In this document: positions 42,954-52,098 of the stretch, in pieces
Layout: each line of letters opens with the position of its first letter
Position numbering within the stretch: position 1 is the first letter of the stretch
Origin: DATARN01 sp963851105
Lineage (GTDB): Bacteria; Actinomycetota; Acidimicrobiia; Acidimicrobiales; Palsa-688
NCBI GenBank assembly: GCA_963851105.1
Contig: CAWKNP010000008.1
Location: 186,001-250,000, forward strand
Reading direction: 5' to 3'
DNA length: 64,000 nt
Program-made: the position numbers and the translations under genes
Notes under the pieces: model-generated
Database searches by the model: none
Seen by the model: the letters and a program-made list of their open reading frames with translations, nothing else
What the model was told of the DNA's origin: nothing

Positions 42954-43642
42954 CAGCCGGTCCCGACGCCGTACACGCCGCGGGCCTGGTCGCGGATCAC
43001 GCTGCCCCGGTCGAGCTCGATGACCCGGCGGCGCATCGAGTCCACGATGCTTTGGTCGTGGGTTGCCATGATGACGGTAGTGCCGGTGCGGTTGATCCGG
43101 TCAAGCAGCCGCATGATGCCCGCGCTGGTGCTCGGGTCGAGGTTGCCGGTGGGCTCATCGGCGAGGAGGATGAGGGGCCGGTTGACGAAGGCCCGGGCGA
43201 TGGCCACCCGCTGCTGCTCGCCGCCGGACAGCTCGTGGGGCAGGTTGCCGGTCTTCTTGCCGAGGCCCACGAGGTCGAGAATCTGAGGAACCTGGGAACG
43301 GATCACGTGGCGGGGCCGCCCGATGACCTCGAGGGCGAACGCCACGTTCTCGTGCACCGTCTTGGTGGGCAGCAGGCGGAAGTCCTGGAACACGCAGCCG
43401 ATGTTGCGGCGCAGGTAGGGGACCTTCCACTGGGTGAGGTTGGCGATGTCCTTGCCCGCCACCCAGATCTGACCGTCGTCGGGCTCCTCTTCCTTGGTGA
43501 TGAGGCGCACGAAGGTCGATTTCCCCGAACCCGACGGGCCGACGAGGAAGACGAACTCGCCCTTCTGGATGTCGACGGAAACATCCCGCAAGGCGACAGT
43601 GGAGCCCTTGTAGGCCTTGGTGACGTTGTCGAGTCGGATCAT
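42953..43642 (-). CDS. ftsE: Cell division ATP-binding protein FtsE
   Basis: 229-residue ABC ATPase and partner of FtsX. Walker A VGPSGSGKSTFVRL, signature LSGGEQQRVAIARA and Walker B ILLADEPTGNLD are all present, and MIRLDNVTKAYKGS is the usual N-terminus. It is one base from ftsX and 125 bases after prfB; a weak hairpin lies in that gap, so the pair may also have its own promoter. Confidence 0.97.
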   Translation of the reverse strand: MIRLDNVTKAYKGSTVALRDVSVDIQKGEFVFLVGPSGSGKSTFVRLITKEEEPDDGQIWVAGKDIANLTQWKVPYLRRNIGCVFQDFRLLPTKTVHENVAFALEVIGRPRHVIRSQVPQILDLVGLGKKTGNLPHELSGGEQQRVAIARAFVNRPLILLADEPTGNLDPSTSAGIMRLLDRINRTGTTVIMATHDQSIVDSMRRRVIELDRGSVIRDQARGVYGVGTG

Positions 43643-43741
43643 GTTTTAGACGCTCGCGATAGGTCGGGGCAGCCGCGCCTCCGCCCGCGTAGCTGCGCAA
43701 GATCGTAGTCAACCAGGCGACAGGGTTGGTGTCATCCCCAC

Positions 43742-43763
43742 CCCCGCCCGGGTCGGGCAGGGG
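43742..43763 (-). terminator. Possible hairpin after prfB
   Basis: CCCCTGCCCG-ACC-CGGGCGGGG on the minus strand, five plus four pairs with one bulged base, directly after the prfB stop. No T run, so only a weak candidate for partial termination between prfB and ftsE. Confidence 0.35.
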
Positions 43764-43767
43764 TCTC

Positions 43768-44886
43768 TCAGGCGCCCTGGGTGGTGCGCCTCCAGCGCAG
43801 CCAGGCCTCCATGAACGGGTCGAGGTCGCCGTCGAGGACCGCTTCCACGTTGCCCGTCTCCTGGCCGGTGCGCTCGTCCTTGACCTTCTGGTAGGGCGCC
43901 TGGACGTAAGCCCGGATGAACGCCCCGCCCCGGCTGACCTGGCCCTGGGGACCGCTCAGCGCCTGGAGCTCGGCTCGGCGCTCCTCCCGCTGCCGCTCGG
44001 CCAGCTTTGCCGCCAGGATCTGCATGGCCTTGGCCTTGTTCTGGTACTGGCTGCGCTCGTTCTGCACCGACACCACGATCCCGCTCGGGAGGTGGGTGAG
44101 TCGCACCGCGGAGTCGGTGACGTTGACGTGCTGGCCGCCGGCGCCCGACGACCGGTAGGTGTCGACCCGCAGGTCCTTCTCGTCCACTTCGACCTCGGAG
44201 GTGGCGTCGTCCAGGAACGGGGTGACCTCGAGGGCGGCGTACGACGTCTGGCGCCGGGCCTGGCTGTCGAACGGGGAGATGCGGTAAAGGCGGTGCACGC
44301 CCCGCTCGGCGGACAGCAGCCCGTAGGCATGGCGGCCCCGGACGATGAACGTGGCCGACAGGATGCCGGCCTCCTGGCCCTCGGTCACCTCTTCGAGCTC
44401 GAGCTCGAAGCCGCGCCGCTCCGCCCATCGCTGGTACATGCGCAGCAGCATCTCGGCCCAGTCCTGGGCGTCGGTGCCGCCCTCGCCGGCGTGGATCTCG
44501 CCGACCGCGTCGCGGGCGTCGTGCTCGCCGCTGAACAGCGACTGCAGCTCCAGGCGGTCGAGGTCGCGCCCGAGGCCGTCCACCGCCGCCGACAGCTCGG
44601 CTTCGGGCGAGGCGTCGTCCTCCTCCACCGCCAGCTCGTAGAGGGTCTCGGCGTCGCTCAAGCGGCTGTCGAGGCCCCCCATCTCGTCGACGTCGGCCTT
44701 GACGTGGCCGTACTCCCGGGTCACCCGCTGGCCGACATCGGTGTCGTCCCACAGGTCGGGTCGGGCCAGCTCCACCTCGAGTTCGGCCAACCGGCGCTCG
44801 CTGCCCTCGAGGTCGAGGTAGCCCGCGGCCTCGGTCAGACGGCGGCGCAGGGCGCGCAGGTCGTCACTGAAATCTTGCACTCCCAT
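43768..44886 (-). CDS. prfB: Peptide chain release factor 2
   Basis: 372 residues. Recognises UGA and UAA: the RF2 tripeptide is in YRISPFDSQARRQTS (SPF), and the catalytic GGQ in SSGAGGQHVNVTDSAVRL. HAGEGGTDAQDWAEM is also typical. The frame is continuous, so there is no programmed +1 frameshift of the kind that controls RF2 in E. coli. Starts at ATG 44886, 15 bases after secA on the same strand. The secA-prfB-ftsE-ftsX order is usual for actinobacteria. Confidence 0.97.
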   Translation of the reverse strand: MGVQDFSDDLRALRRRLTEAAGYLDLEGSERRLAELEVELARPDLWDDTDVGQRVTREYGHVKADVDEMGGLDSRLSDAETLYELAVEEDDASPEAELSAAVDGLGRDLDRLELQSLFSGEHDARDAVGEIHAGEGGTDAQDWAEMLLRMYQRWAERRGFELELEEVTEGQEAGILSATFIVRGRHAYGLLSAERGVHRLYRISPFDSQARRQTSYAALEVTPFLDDATSEVEVDEKDLRVDTYRSSGAGGQHVNVTDSAVRLTHLPSGIVVSVQNERSQYQNKAKAMQILAAKLAERQREERRAELQALSGPQGQVSRGGAFIRAYVQAPYQKVKDERTGQETGNVEAVLDGDLDPFMEAWLRWRRTTQGA

Positions 44887-44901
44887 CGGCGCTGTTCGCC
44901 C

Positions 44902-47679
44902 CTACCGGCCGTGGCAGAACTTGAACTTCTTCCCGCTGCCACAGGGGCAGGCGTCGTTGCGACCCACCTTGTCGAAAATGGAGTCCTTGACGATGGGGGC
45001 CATCGCGACCTCGGCCGCGTCGGCGCCGTTGGCCGACGCCGCCGCTTGGTTGGGGTCGGGCGCCAGCACGACTTCCTCGCCCGGCGCGGGCCCCGCCGCC
45101 ATGGCCCGCTGGACCCCGGTGTTGCCCTGGACCGGGTCGTCGGCGGCCAGGTACTGGGCCCGGGCCAACTCGGCGGACTCGTCGGGGGTGACCTGGTCGA
45201 GCACCTGCACCTGGGCGTGCATCACGATCTTCACGTAGTCGTCGTCGATGGAGGCCATCATCTGGGTGAACATGTCGAAACCCTCGCGCTGCCATTCGAC
45301 CAGCGGATCTTGCTGGCCCATCGCCCGGAGGTTGATGCCCTCCCGGAGGTAGTCCATCTCCGACAGGTGCTCACGCCATTTCTGGTCGATGATCTGCATC
45401 ATCACTTCGCGCTCGAGCGCCCGCATGGTGTCCTCGGGCGGGTCGCCGGGCATCGACTTCTCGCGCGTCTCGTAGTACCCGATGGCCTCGGTTAACACGC
45501 TCTCGTACAGCTCGTCGGTCGTGGTGGCCGCCGTCAGGTCCTCGACGGTGAATTCGGTCGGGTAGTAGACCTTGGTCTCGCGGATCAGGCCCTCGAGGTC
45601 CCATTCCTCGTTGAAATCCGACGGGCAGTTGGCCCGCACGATCGTCTCCAGGGCGCTGGAGAGCACTTCGATGGTCCGGACCCGGAGGTCCTCGCCGTCC
45701 ATGATCTGGCGGCGGCGGGCGTAGATGACATTGCGCTGCTTGTTCATCACCTCGTCGTACTTGAGGACGTCCTTGCGCACCTCGGCGTTGCGGGCCTCGA
45801 CGGTGTTCTGGGCCCGCTCGATCGCCTTGGTCACCATCTTGGCCTCGATGGGGACATCGTCGGGCAGCGCCTTGCCCATGACCCAGTTCATGGCACCGGT
45901 GGCGAACAACCGCATGAGCTCGTCCTCGAGCGACAGGAAGAACCGGCTCTCGCCGGGGTCGCCCTGGCGGCCCGCCCGGCCTCGCAGCTGGTTGTCGATA
46001 CGGCGTGACTCGTGGCGCTCGGACCCGAGGACGTACAGGCCACCCAGCTCGCGCACCTTGTCACCCTCGGCCGCGCAGGATTCCTCGTACTTGGCGAGGA
46101 GCTCCTTGTAGCGGCCCTGGCCCTCCTCAGTGTCGAGCTCGAGCCCGCTGGCCAGTACCTCCGAAGATGCCAGTCCCTGGGGGTTGCCGCCGAGGAGGAT
46201 GTCCACACCGCGGCCCGCCATGTTCGTGGCGACGGTGATGCCGTGCAGGCGACCCGCCTGGGCGACGATGTTCGCCTCCCGGGCGTGCTGCTTGGCGTTG
46301 AGGACGTTGTGCGGGATACCCCGCTTGTCGAGCATCCGCGACAGGACCTCGGACTTCTCGACCGACGCGGTACCCACCAGGACCGGTTGGCCCTCGTCGT
46401 AGCGCTCGACGAGATCCTCGATCACGGCCTCGAACTTCGCCAACTCGGTCTTGTAGATGAGGTCGGCCTGGTCCATCCGGATCAGGTCGAGGTTGGTCGG
46501 GATCGGCACGACCGGCAGGTTGTAGGTGTTGGCGAACTCCGAGGCTTCGGTCTCGGCGGTGCCGGTCATTCCCGCCAACTTCTTGTACAGGCGGAAGTAG
46601 TTCTGGAGGGTCACCGTGGCCCAGGTGTGGTTCTCCTCTTTGATCTTCACCCGTTCTTTGGCCTCGACCGCCTGGTGCAGGCCATCGGACCAGCGCCGGC
46701 CTTCGAGGACCCGGCCGGTGAACTCGTCGACGATCTTCACTTCACCGTCGCCGATGATGTAGTCCTTGTCCCGCCGGTACAGCTCCTTGGCCCGCAACGC
46801 CTGGGTCAGCTGGTGGACCAGGTTGGAGGACACGAGGTCGTAGAGGTTGTCGAGGCCGAGCTGGCGCTCGACCTTGTCGATGCCCTCCTCGGTCGGGGCA
46901 ACGGTGCGCTTCTCCTCGTCGACCTCGTAGTCGGCGTCGCGGATCAAGGTCCGGGCGATGCCCGCGAACTGGTAGTAGAGCCGGACGGAGTCGGTGGCGG
47001 GTCCCGAGATGATGAGCGGCGTCCGGGCCTCGTCGATGAGGATGGAGTCGACCTCGTCGACGATGGCGTACTGATGGCCCCGTTGCACCATGTGCTCGAC
47101 GGAGCGGGCCATGTTGTCGCGGAGGTAGTCGAAGCCGAACTCGGTGTTGGTCCCGTAGGTGATGTCGCTGTCGTACGCGGCCTTCTTCGCCGCCCAGTCG
47201 TCGATATCGGGCGTCACCCGGCTGACGGTAAGGCCGAGGAAGCGGTGGACCTGGCCCATCCAGTCGGCGTCTCGGCTGGCCAGGTAGTCGTTGACGGTCA
47301 CGACGTGGACACCCTTGGCAGTCAACCCGTTGAGGTACACCGGCAGCGTCGACGACAGCGTCTTGCCCTCGCCCGTCTTCATCTCGGCGATCCAGCCGAA
47401 ATGCAGGGCCGCGCCGCCCATCAACTGGACGTCGAAGTGACGCTGGCCGATGGTGCGCCGGGCTGCCTCCCGGACGGTGGCGAAGCCCTCGACCAGCAGG
47501 TCGTTCAGGTCTTCGCCGTTGGCCAGCCGTTCGCGGAATTCGACCGTGCGGTGCGCCAGCTCTTCGTCGCTCAGCGCCTCGACCTCGGGCTCGAGCAGGT
47601 TGATGTCGGGGACGAGGCTCTGGAGGGCCCGAACCTTCTTACCCTCGCCCGCTCGGAGGACTTTCGTAAAAATGCCCAT
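44902..47679 (-). CDS. secA: Preprotein translocase ATPase SecA
   Basis: 925 residues; drives protein export through SecYEG. The motor has GGAALHFGWIAEMKTGEGKT (Walker A), VDEVDSILIDEARTP (Walker B and DEAD-like) and the helicase part NMAGRGVDILLGGNPQ. The C-terminus is the zinc-binding SEC-C motif (NDACPCGSGKKFKFCHGR), which contacts SecB-like partners or ribosomes. Between core and tail is an Ala/Pro-rich linker. It begins at ATG 47679, 47 bases after the response-regulator gene; the hpf gene often found upstream is absent. Confidence 0.98.
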   Translation of the reverse strand: MGIFTKVLRAGEGKKVRALQSLVPDINLLEPEVEALSDEELAHRTVEFRERLANGEDLNDLLVEGFATVREAARRTIGQRHFDVQLMGGAALHFGWIAEMKTGEGKTLSSTLPVYLNGLTAKGVHVVTVNDYLASRDADWMGQVHRFLGLTVSRVTPDIDDWAAKKAAYDSDITYGTNTEFGFDYLRDNMARSVEHMVQRGHQYAIVDEVDSILIDEARTPLIISGPATDSVRLYYQFAGIARTLIRDADYEVDEEKRTVAPTEEGIDKVERQLGLDNLYDLVSSNLVHQLTQALRAKELYRRDKDYIIGDGEVKIVDEFTGRVLEGRRWSDGLHQAVEAKERVKIKEENHTWATVTLQNYFRLYKKLAGMTGTAETEASEFANTYNLPVVPIPTNLDLIRMDQADLIYKTELAKFEAVIEDLVERYDEGQPVLVGTASVEKSEVLSRMLDKRGIPHNVLNAKQHAREANIVAQAGRLHGITVATNMAGRGVDILLGGNPQGLASSEVLASGLELDTEEGQGRYKELLAKYEESCAAEGDKVRELGGLYVLGSERHESRRIDNQLRGRAGRQGDPGESRFFLSLEDELMRLFATGAMNWVMGKALPDDVPIEAKMVTKAIERAQNTVEARNAEVRKDVLKYDEVMNKQRNVIYARRRQIMDGEDLRVRTIEVLSSALETIVRANCPSDFNEEWDLEGLIRETKVYYPTEFTVEDLTAATTTDELYESVLTEAIGYYETREKSMPGDPPEDTMRALEREVMMQIIDQKWREHLSEMDYLREGINLRAMGQQDPLVEWQREGFDMFTQMMASIDDDYVKIVMHAQVQVLDQVTPDESAELARAQYLAADDPVQGNTGVQRAMAAGPAPGEEVVLAPDPNQAAASANGADAAEVAMAPIVKDSIFDKVGRNDACPCGSGKKFKFCHGR

Positions 47680-47726
47680 GCGGCTACCGAGTGTACCGGC
47701 GACCCTACGGGTGACGACCCCCGGGC

Positions 47727-48515
47727 CTAGGAGGCGGGCCCGCGATTGGCCGGGCGGTATTGCCCGTCGCCACCGATGTCGAACAGGCGCTCGCGCATGG
47801 CGTACATGACGGCCTCCATGCGGGAGTGGAGATGGAGCTTCTCCAAGATGTTGCGGACATGGTTCTTCACGGTGTTCTCGGAAATGAAGAGGGTGTCGGC
47901 GATCTCGCGGTTGCTCATGCCCCGGGCGACGTGGCGCAGTACGTCCATCTCCCGGGAGGTGAGGCGCGGCGCCAGGTACTGGTCGCGTTCCTCGGCCCGC
48001 TTGGCCAGGGAGTTGAACTCATTGAGCAGCTTGGAGGCCATGTAAGGAGAGATCAGGCTCTGGCCCTGGGCCACCGCCCGGATTGCCTCGGCGACCTCCT
48101 CGACCGAGATCTCCTTGAGGAGATAGCCGTTGGCCCCCGCCTTGATGGCCTGGTAGAGGTCGTCTTCTTCGTCGCTGACGGTGAGCATCAAGATCTTGGT
48201 GCTCGGGCTGATCTCGCGGATCTGGCGGGCCGCCTCGATCCCGTTGACCCGCGGCATCCGGACATCCATGAGCACGACGTCGGGGGCCAGCTCCTCGGTC
48301 TTGGCGATGGCCTCCTCGCCGTTTTCCGCCTCGGCCACCACCTCGATGTTCTCCTCAGTTGCCAGCACGACGTAGAGGCCCCGGCGGAACACCGCCTGGT
48401 CGTCGGCGATCAGCACCCGGACGACCTCGTCGTGCGACGCCGAGCTCTGCGTCGGCGCCGGCGGCGATCCAGGAGCGGGAGCCGGAGCCGGTCCGGAAAC
48501 CTCGGTCAAGTCCAC
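47727..48515 (-). CDS. NarL/FixJ-type response regulator
   Basis: 262 residues. Receiver domain (about 30-150) with the acidic pair in VLIADDQAVFRRGL, the phospho-aspartate in PDVVLMDVRMPRVNG and the lysine in YLLKEISVEE. The LuxR-type helix-turn-helix follows (LTSREMDVLRHVARGMSNRE, then SENTVKNHVRNILEKLHL). A variable N-terminus of about 30 residues is Pro/Ala-rich, so the true start could be further in. No sensor kinase is in the window. Same strand as secA and only 47 bases before it, so it may be co-transcribed with the export and division genes. Confidence 0.92.
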   Translation of the reverse strand: MDLTEVSGPAPAPAPGSPPAPTQSSASHDEVVRVLIADDQAVFRRGLYVVLATEENIEVVAEAENGEEAIAKTEELAPDVVLMDVRMPRVNGIEAARQIREISPSTKILMLTVSDEEDDLYQAIKAGANGYLLKEISVEEVAEAIRAVAQGQSLISPYMASKLLNEFNSLAKRAEERDQYLAPRLTSREMDVLRHVARGMSNREIADTLFISENTVKNHVRNILEKLHLHSRMEAVMYAMRERLFDIGGDGQYRPANRGPAS

Positions 48516-48700
48516 CTCGGCGCGGCCCGAGCCGCGCCGGCGTCGAACAACGCGATGTCGCCGTCCGTTTCGCTCCCGCGGTCGGTCATCTCCAAAGCGG
48601 CCTCCTCCGGCAGCAAAGGCCGCACGCCGGCGTCCCTACTGCGGTGTCGCACCGCTTCCGCGGCATCGGTACTCACAAGATCCACGGCGCCGGGCTCCAT
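48506..48700 (-). CDS. Possible small ORF upstream of the response regulator
   Basis: 64 codons from ATG 48700, acidic and plausible as a protein (MEPGAVDLVSTDAAEAVRHR at its start), overlapping the response-regulator start by 10 bases. There is no Shine-Dalgarno sequence and no recognisable family. It could be a short leader protein or chance reading in high-GC DNA. Confidence 0.25.
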   Translation of the reverse strand: MEPGAVDLVSTDAAEAVRHRSRDAGVRPLLPEEAALEMTDRGSETDGDIALFDAGAARAAPRWT

Positions 48701-49151
48701 TCTTGCCGCAGACTGACTCGGGGGAAGTGTACCCAGATGATCGCCCGGTGAGCTCCGCCCGCGGCCCGAACCGCTCGCAAATGGCGTGGCCAGGGGCCAC
48801 GGACCGACCGATTCTCGCCGATCGCGATGGGCATGGGCCTGTGCGGCTGACCTGGTCTTTGACCCCACACTCGCCTGCTGCGGCAATGACGGGAGGGCGG
48901 CGGCGGCCGACTTGACCCGGCCCAACGTCGCCCGAATGGCACCCGTTTGATGCCGTCTCCACCCCGGGCCGAGTGTCGGTCCGGGACCGGGCAGGACTTA
49001 CTCCTAAGCCGCACCATGCTCAGCAACCACAGGTTGCCTTACGTGGGTCGTTTCGCCTGCGACTGGCATCGACTTGCAACCACAGACCCGCACGAGGCCC
49101 ATGGGAGCAGTGTAGGGAATCGCAATCGCCGGCACTACCCCGTCGCCAACG
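48701..49151. other. Intergenic stretch without evident gene
   Basis: About 450 bases between the response-regulator region and the tandem repeats. Open frames exist on both strands but none has a ribosome-binding site or a recognisable motif. Near 49049-49065 the text GTCGTTTCGCCTGCGAC resembles part of the repeat core that follows, perhaps a decayed third copy. Confidence 0.5.
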
Positions 49152-49315
49152 CCAAAGTGCTGTGAAACGACGGTATGACGTCGTTTCGCAGCAGGAGAGC
49201 GGCGGGACGAACACCCTTTTTTCCCCGGCCGCTCCAAAGTGCTGCGAAACGACGCTATTACGTCGTTTCAAAGCAGGAGAGCCGCCGAGGGACGACCACC
49301 CTTTTCCCCGGCCGC
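49152..49315. repeat. Tandem pair of 81-82 bp repeats with internal palindrome
   Basis: Copy 1 is 49152-49232 and copy 2 is 49234-49315. Each begins CCAAAGTGCTG, contains GAAACGACG-N6-CGTCGTTTC, then GCAGGAGAGC-like sequence, and ends in CCC-T(4-6)-CCCCGGCCGC. The hairpin of copy 1 extends to 13 pairs with one G-U. Copy 2 ends 2 bases before the end of the PGI/PMI-like gene. The hairpins could end its transcript, or the unit may be an intergenic repeat family. Confidence 0.85.
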
Positions 49316-49316
49316 C

Positions 49317-50414
49317 TCACCCGGCGCGCAGCTGGGCCTTCAGATCGACCAGCACGGGGACGGGCCCCGGGTCGATCCCCTCCGCGGTCGCCAGCCACCA
49401 CGAGGTCAGGTCGCCGGTCAAGATCAGATCGAACAGCTGGGCCAGGTCGCCCTCGCCCTGCGCCCGGACTTCGATCACGTCGGCCACCACCTCGCGCATC
49501 AGCTCGGCAACCAGCTCGAAGCGCCGGCTCACCTGGGGGTGCTCGCCGTCGTGGCGCAACTGGACCACGGTCAACAACTGCCGGCTGACATCGCCGTGCT
49601 GGCCCCATCCGCACACCTCGTTGTGGCACAGCTCCGGCTGGGTGCTCCAAAAGGCCGGTGCCTTGGCGTTCTCGTTGATCTGGGTCTTCCACCGCTGGGC
49701 CGCGGTGGCGCCGACTCCCCCGCCGCCGTGCATCAGCGGCCAGGTGCGCCCGATGCTGCGGGCGACCGCCGCCGGCTCGCCGCCTTCGCCCGCCGCCACC
49801 AAGGCGTCGCGGCGGCGCTTCAGGTGCTCGACCGCCTCCGCGATCCACGCCCGGGCGCCCCGGAACAGTCCGAGGTCCTCGAGAACCACCAACGGGGGGA
49901 TGGACATGGCCGCGACCGCGGTCCGAGGCTGCGGTAGGTCGAGGGGGATGGGGATGACCGGCGCCCCCCAGCCCGCCGCCAGGCGGCCCAGTTCGCCGCC
50001 GCCGGTGACGGCCACGACCCGGGCCCCGTTGAGCGCCGCCTGGCTCGTCGCCTCGATCGTCTCCTCGGTGTCACCCGACGCCGAGAGGGCGAAGACCAGC
50101 GTGTCTTCTCCCACGAACGCCGGGCATTCGTAGGACTTCACGACCACCGCGGGCACGGGCAGCACGGCGCCGGCGGTGGCGACCAGGATGTCGCCGCCGA
50201 TCCCGCTGCCGCCGAGGCCGAAGGCCACGATCTGCTGGACCCAGGAGGCGTCAGGACCGCGGCTGTTGTGGCGGCCGCCGGCGCCGGTCCCCGCGCCCGC
50301 CTCCATCAGCTGGGCAACAACCCCGTCGGTTGCCTTCACCGCTGCCTCTATCTGCTCCGGCAGCCCGATCGTCGCCTCGAAGATCCCCTCGCTGTCCAGC
50401 GCCGGCGGGGTCAT
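49317..50414 (-). CDS. SIS-domain phosphoglucose/phosphomannose isomerase-like protein
   Basis: 365 residues with two SIS halves. The N-terminal one has VAFGLGGSGIGGDILVA and LVFALSASGDTEETIEA, the sugar-phosphate binding loops; the C-terminal one keeps INENAKAPAFWSTQPELCHN. It matches the actinobacterial bifunctional PGI/PMI group (Rv3256c-like), interconverting fructose 6-phosphate with glucose or mannose 6-phosphate. It follows manB and a Trm112-like gene, so it probably feeds mannose phosphate for GDP-mannose and envelope glycans. Activity not certain; some homologues may be inactive. Confidence 0.88.
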   Translation of the reverse strand: MTPPALDSEGIFEATIGLPEQIEAAVKATDGVVAQLMEAGAGTGAGGRHNSRGPDASWVQQIVAFGLGGSGIGGDILVATAGAVLPVPAVVVKSYECPAFVGEDTLVFALSASGDTEETIEATSQAALNGARVVAVTGGGELGRLAAGWGAPVIPIPLDLPQPRTAVAAMSIPPLVVLEDLGLFRGARAWIAEAVEHLKRRRDALVAAGEGGEPAAVARSIGRTWPLMHGGGGVGATAAQRWKTQINENAKAPAFWSTQPELCHNEVCGWGQHGDVSRQLLTVVQLRHDGEHPQVSRRFELVAELMREVVADVIEVRAQGEGDLAQLFDLILTGDLTSWWLATAEGIDPGPVPVLVDLKAQLRAG

Positions 50415-50444
50415 CGTGCCAGGGTCATCGTGAAAGTCCGCGCC

Positions 50445-50699
50445 TCAGCCGGCCGCGGGCGACGCGGGGTCGAACGTCGGTGCGATCCCCTCCGCCTCCG
50501 CCTTGGCCAGCAGCCGGGCGTTCTCGTCGTCATCGACGGTGGTCGCCTCGTCGATCAACATGATGGGAATGTCGTCCTGCACCGAGTAGCGCCGCTTCAG
50601 CCGGGGGTTGTAGAGCGCATCCTCATCGGCGAAATACAGCAGCGGCCCCTTGTCCTCGGGGCAGGCCAGGATCTCGAGGAGCTTGGGATCGAGGGACAC
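50445..50699 (-). CDS. Trm112/UPF0434-family small protein
   Basis: 84 residues, starting GTG 50699 just 5 bases after manB. The fold motif is LLEILACPEDKGPLLYF, with DALYNPRLKRRYSVQDDIPIML. Only one cysteine of the usual CP..C zinc knuckle is present, so metal may be lost. Eukaryotic Trm112 activates methyltransferases; bacterial members are mostly unstudied. Packed between manB and the isomerase gene in one transcript. Confidence 0.82.
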   Translation of the reverse strand: MSLDPKLLEILACPEDKGPLLYFADEDALYNPRLKRRYSVQDDIPIMLIDEATTVDDDENARLLAKAEAEGIAPTFDPASPAAG

Positions 50700-50704
50700 G
50701 GTGG

Positions 50705-52054
50705 CTAGGACTCCTTGATCACAGCGAGGACCTCGTCGGTGTGCGCCTGGCAGGCAGCAGGGGTCGCCGCTTCGAGGTTGAGCCGCAACAGGGGCTCGGT
50801 GTTCGACGCCCGCAGGTTGAACCACCAATCGCCGAGATCGACGGTGAGCCCGTCCACCCACTCCTCGGCCACTCCCGGGTAGGTGGCAGCAAACTGCTGC
50901 GCGACCCGGGCGATGACGCCGCCGGGGTCGTCCACCTCGGTGTTGATCTCGCCCGAGTCGGAGTAGCGCTCGAAGGGCTTGCGCAACTCCGACAGCGGCT
51001 GGTCGGCCTTCGACAGCACCTCGAGTACCACCAGGGCGGCGATGGAACCGGAGTCGGCCCGGAAGTTGTCGCGGAAGTAGTAATGCGCCGAGTGCTCGCC
51101 GCCGAACACCGCGCCCGTCTCGGCCATCACCGACTTGATGAACGAGTGGCCCACCCTGGTCCGCAGCGCCACGCCGCCCCGTTCGGTGATGATCTCGGGC
51201 ACCGACTTGGAGCAGATCAGGTTGTAAAGGACCGTCGAGCCGGGATACTTCTCCAGCATGGCGGCCGCCACCAGCGCGGTCGTCGTCGATCCTGAAAGAG
51301 GCTGGGCCTTGTCGTCGACGAGGAAACAGCGGTCGGCGTCGCCGTCGAACGCCAAGCCGACATCGGCACCCGTGGCCAGCACCCGGGCTTGGAGGTCGCG
51401 GAGGTTGGCCAACGCGATGGGGTCGGCGGGATGGTTCGGAAAGGTCCCGTCGAGCTCGCCGTACATGACCTCGAGGTCGAACGGCAGCCCCTCGAACACC
51501 CGGGGCACGACGAGGCCGCCCATGCCGTTGGCGGTGTCGGCCACCACCTTGAGCGGCCGCAGGACGCTGCGGTCGACGAAGGACCGGACGTGGGTGGCGA
51601 AATCCTCGAGCACGTCACCGGTCGTGACCGTGCCGGCCTTGTCGCCGGGCACCACCACTCGGGCGGCGGCGACCATCGCCTTGATCTCGACAAGCCCGGT
51701 GTCCTCGCCGACCGGCCGGGCCCCCGACAGGCACAGCTTGATCCCGTTGTACTTGGCGGGATTGTGCGACGCCGTAAACATGGCCCCCGGTGCATCCCAC
51801 CGTCCCGACGCGAAGTAGAGCTCGTCGGTCGACATGAGCCCCAGGTCGACGACGTCGACCCCCAAGGCGGTGACGCCCTCTGCGAACGCCCGGGCCAACT
51901 CGACCCCCGAGGGGCGCATGTCCCGGCCGACGAGAATGCGGGGCGCCTTGGTGAACTCGGCGAAGGCGGTACCGATCCGGCGCACCAGGGTGGCATCGAG
52001 CTGGTCAGGCACCACGCCACGGATGTCGTAGGCCTTGAAGAGGGTGTCGAGCAT
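50705..52054 (-). CDS. manB: Phosphomannomutase/phosphoglucomutase
   Basis: 449 residues, alpha-D-phosphohexomutase. Catalytic serine in FTASHNPAKYNG near residue 95, metal loop AFDGDADRCFLV, sugar loop GGEHSAHYYFRD and phosphate loop LRASNTEPLLRL. Turns mannose 6-phosphate into mannose 1-phosphate for GDP-mannose, and often glucose phosphates too. Starts ATG 52054. Corresponds to Rv3257c in the same local order (PGI/PMI, mutase, DUF3499 close by). Confidence 0.95.
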   Translation of the reverse strand: MLDTLFKAYDIRGVVPDQLDATLVRRIGTAFAEFTKAPRILVGRDMRPSGVELARAFAEGVTALGVDVVDLGLMSTDELYFASGRWDAPGAMFTASHNPAKYNGIKLCLSGARPVGEDTGLVEIKAMVAAARVVVPGDKAGTVTTGDVLEDFATHVRSFVDRSVLRPLKVVADTANGMGGLVVPRVFEGLPFDLEVMYGELDGTFPNHPADPIALANLRDLQARVLATGADVGLAFDGDADRCFLVDDKAQPLSGSTTTALVAAAMLEKYPGSTVLYNLICSKSVPEIITERGGVALRTRVGHSFIKSVMAETGAVFGGEHSAHYYFRDNFRADSGSIAALVVLEVLSKADQPLSELRKPFERYSDSGEINTEVDDPGGVIARVAQQFAATYPGVAEEWVDGLTVDLGDWWFNLRASNTEPLLRLNLEAATPAACQAHTDEVLAVIKES

Positions 52055-52098
52055 TGGCGGCGCGACCTTAGTAGAGCAGGGAAAGTGGGAAAAAGGGG

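Noticed and set aside
43768..44886. Programmed frameshift in prfB
   Set aside because: The frame is continuous from start to stop with no in-frame early TGA.
49152..49315. CRISPR array
   Set aside because: The two units are adjacent 81-bp copies with no spacers, and no cas genes are in the window.
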